A stretch of DNA of 64,000 nucleotides from Adhaeribacter pallidiroseus (GTDB lineage Bacteria > Bacteroidota > Bacteroidia > Cytophagales > Hymenobacteraceae), in the NCBI RefSeq assembly GCF_003340495.1, contig NZ_QASA01000001.1, positions 2,418,001 through 2,482,000 on the forward strand, read 5' to 3'. Positions within the stretch are counted from its first letter, which is position 1. Each line of letters opens with the position of its first letter. Under the pieces are notes generated by a model. The model saw only the letters and a list, made by a program, of their open reading frames with translations. It did no database searches and was not told where the DNA came from. The translations under genes and the position numbers were made by a program. Positions 64,000 through 64,000 of this stretch are shown one piece after another.

Positions 64000-64000
64000 C

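Noticed and set aside
1-64000. tRNA, rRNA, CRISPR array, insertion sequences, prophage
   Set aside because: I looked for clover-leaf arms, spaced repeats and transposase motifs and saw none. A covariance search would be needed to exclude small RNAs.

Overview
The window looks like chromosomal DNA of a Bacteroidota member of the order Cytophagales, probably Hymenobacteraceae and possibly Adhaeribacter-like. The reasons are type IX secretion (Por) C-terminal sorting domains, SusC/SusD pairs, DUF4199 and DUF3823 proteins, BatA-type membrane proteins, many lipoproteins, AT-rich spacers and TAnnTTTG-type promoters. This assignment is inferred from gene content; no rRNA is present to confirm it. 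I saw no tRNA, rRNA, CRISPR array, phage or IS element.

Layout. 1-3045: the start of a membrane-anchored AsmA-like gene (minus), purB, and a GT9 glycosyltransferase with two four-cysteine clusters. 3160-9700: a tight minus-strand operon of a BatA-like membrane protein, a dihydroorotase-like protein without its metal ligands, two DUF4199 proteins, a GT2 and a GT4. 10091-18208: two tandem secreted malectin/beta-propeller paralogues with T9SS tails; the first is frameshifted, and the central blocks of the two are almost identical. 18848-23354: a 2H phosphoesterase, an orphan 7TMR-DISM histidine kinase, a small outer-membrane beta-barrel and a lipoprotein. 23785-31671: oxidative sugar chemistry, with a ThuA-like/propeller/PKD/cytochrome c/CBM lipoprotein, an FAD oxidoreductase, and a GMC oxidoreductase with its gluconate-dehydrogenase subunit 3 partner. 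32051-33667: an Anbu proteasome homologue with a transglutaminase. 33808-41238: a frameshifted CMAS-like methyltransferase, an eight-repeat helicase-associated-domain protein, the decayed remains of a GH31 glycosidase, and small envelope proteins. 41483-64000: a carbohydrate utilisation region with DUF4861, kduD and kduI (unsaturated uronate catabolism), a CehA/PHP-like protein, DUF3823-SusD-SusC, a TIM-barrel epimerase, a Gfo/Idh oxidoreductase, a GH127 beta-L-arabinofuranosidase, ThuA proteins and a LacI regulator cut by the window edge.

How it works together. SusC/SusD would import oligosaccharides, GH127 would release L-arabinose, and KduI/KduD would process unsaturated uronates, which points to pectin or rhamnogalacturonan as substrate. 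The LacI protein probably acts at the palindrome GCAACCGGTTGC. It occurs upstream of SusC, upstream of the ThuA fusion gene, and once more inside that gene. ThuA, Gfo/Idh, the epimerase and the GMC/subunit 3 pair together suggest a 3-keto-glycoside pathway; this is inference.

Caution. Three genes (near 11551, 34150 and 62378) are each broken by what looks like one missing base in a G/C run. In each case one added base restores a full-length protein. The LacI tail may have the same kind of problem in a T run. This could be sequencing undercalling rather than real gene decay. Positions of domains are estimates read by eye; no alignment or database search was run.
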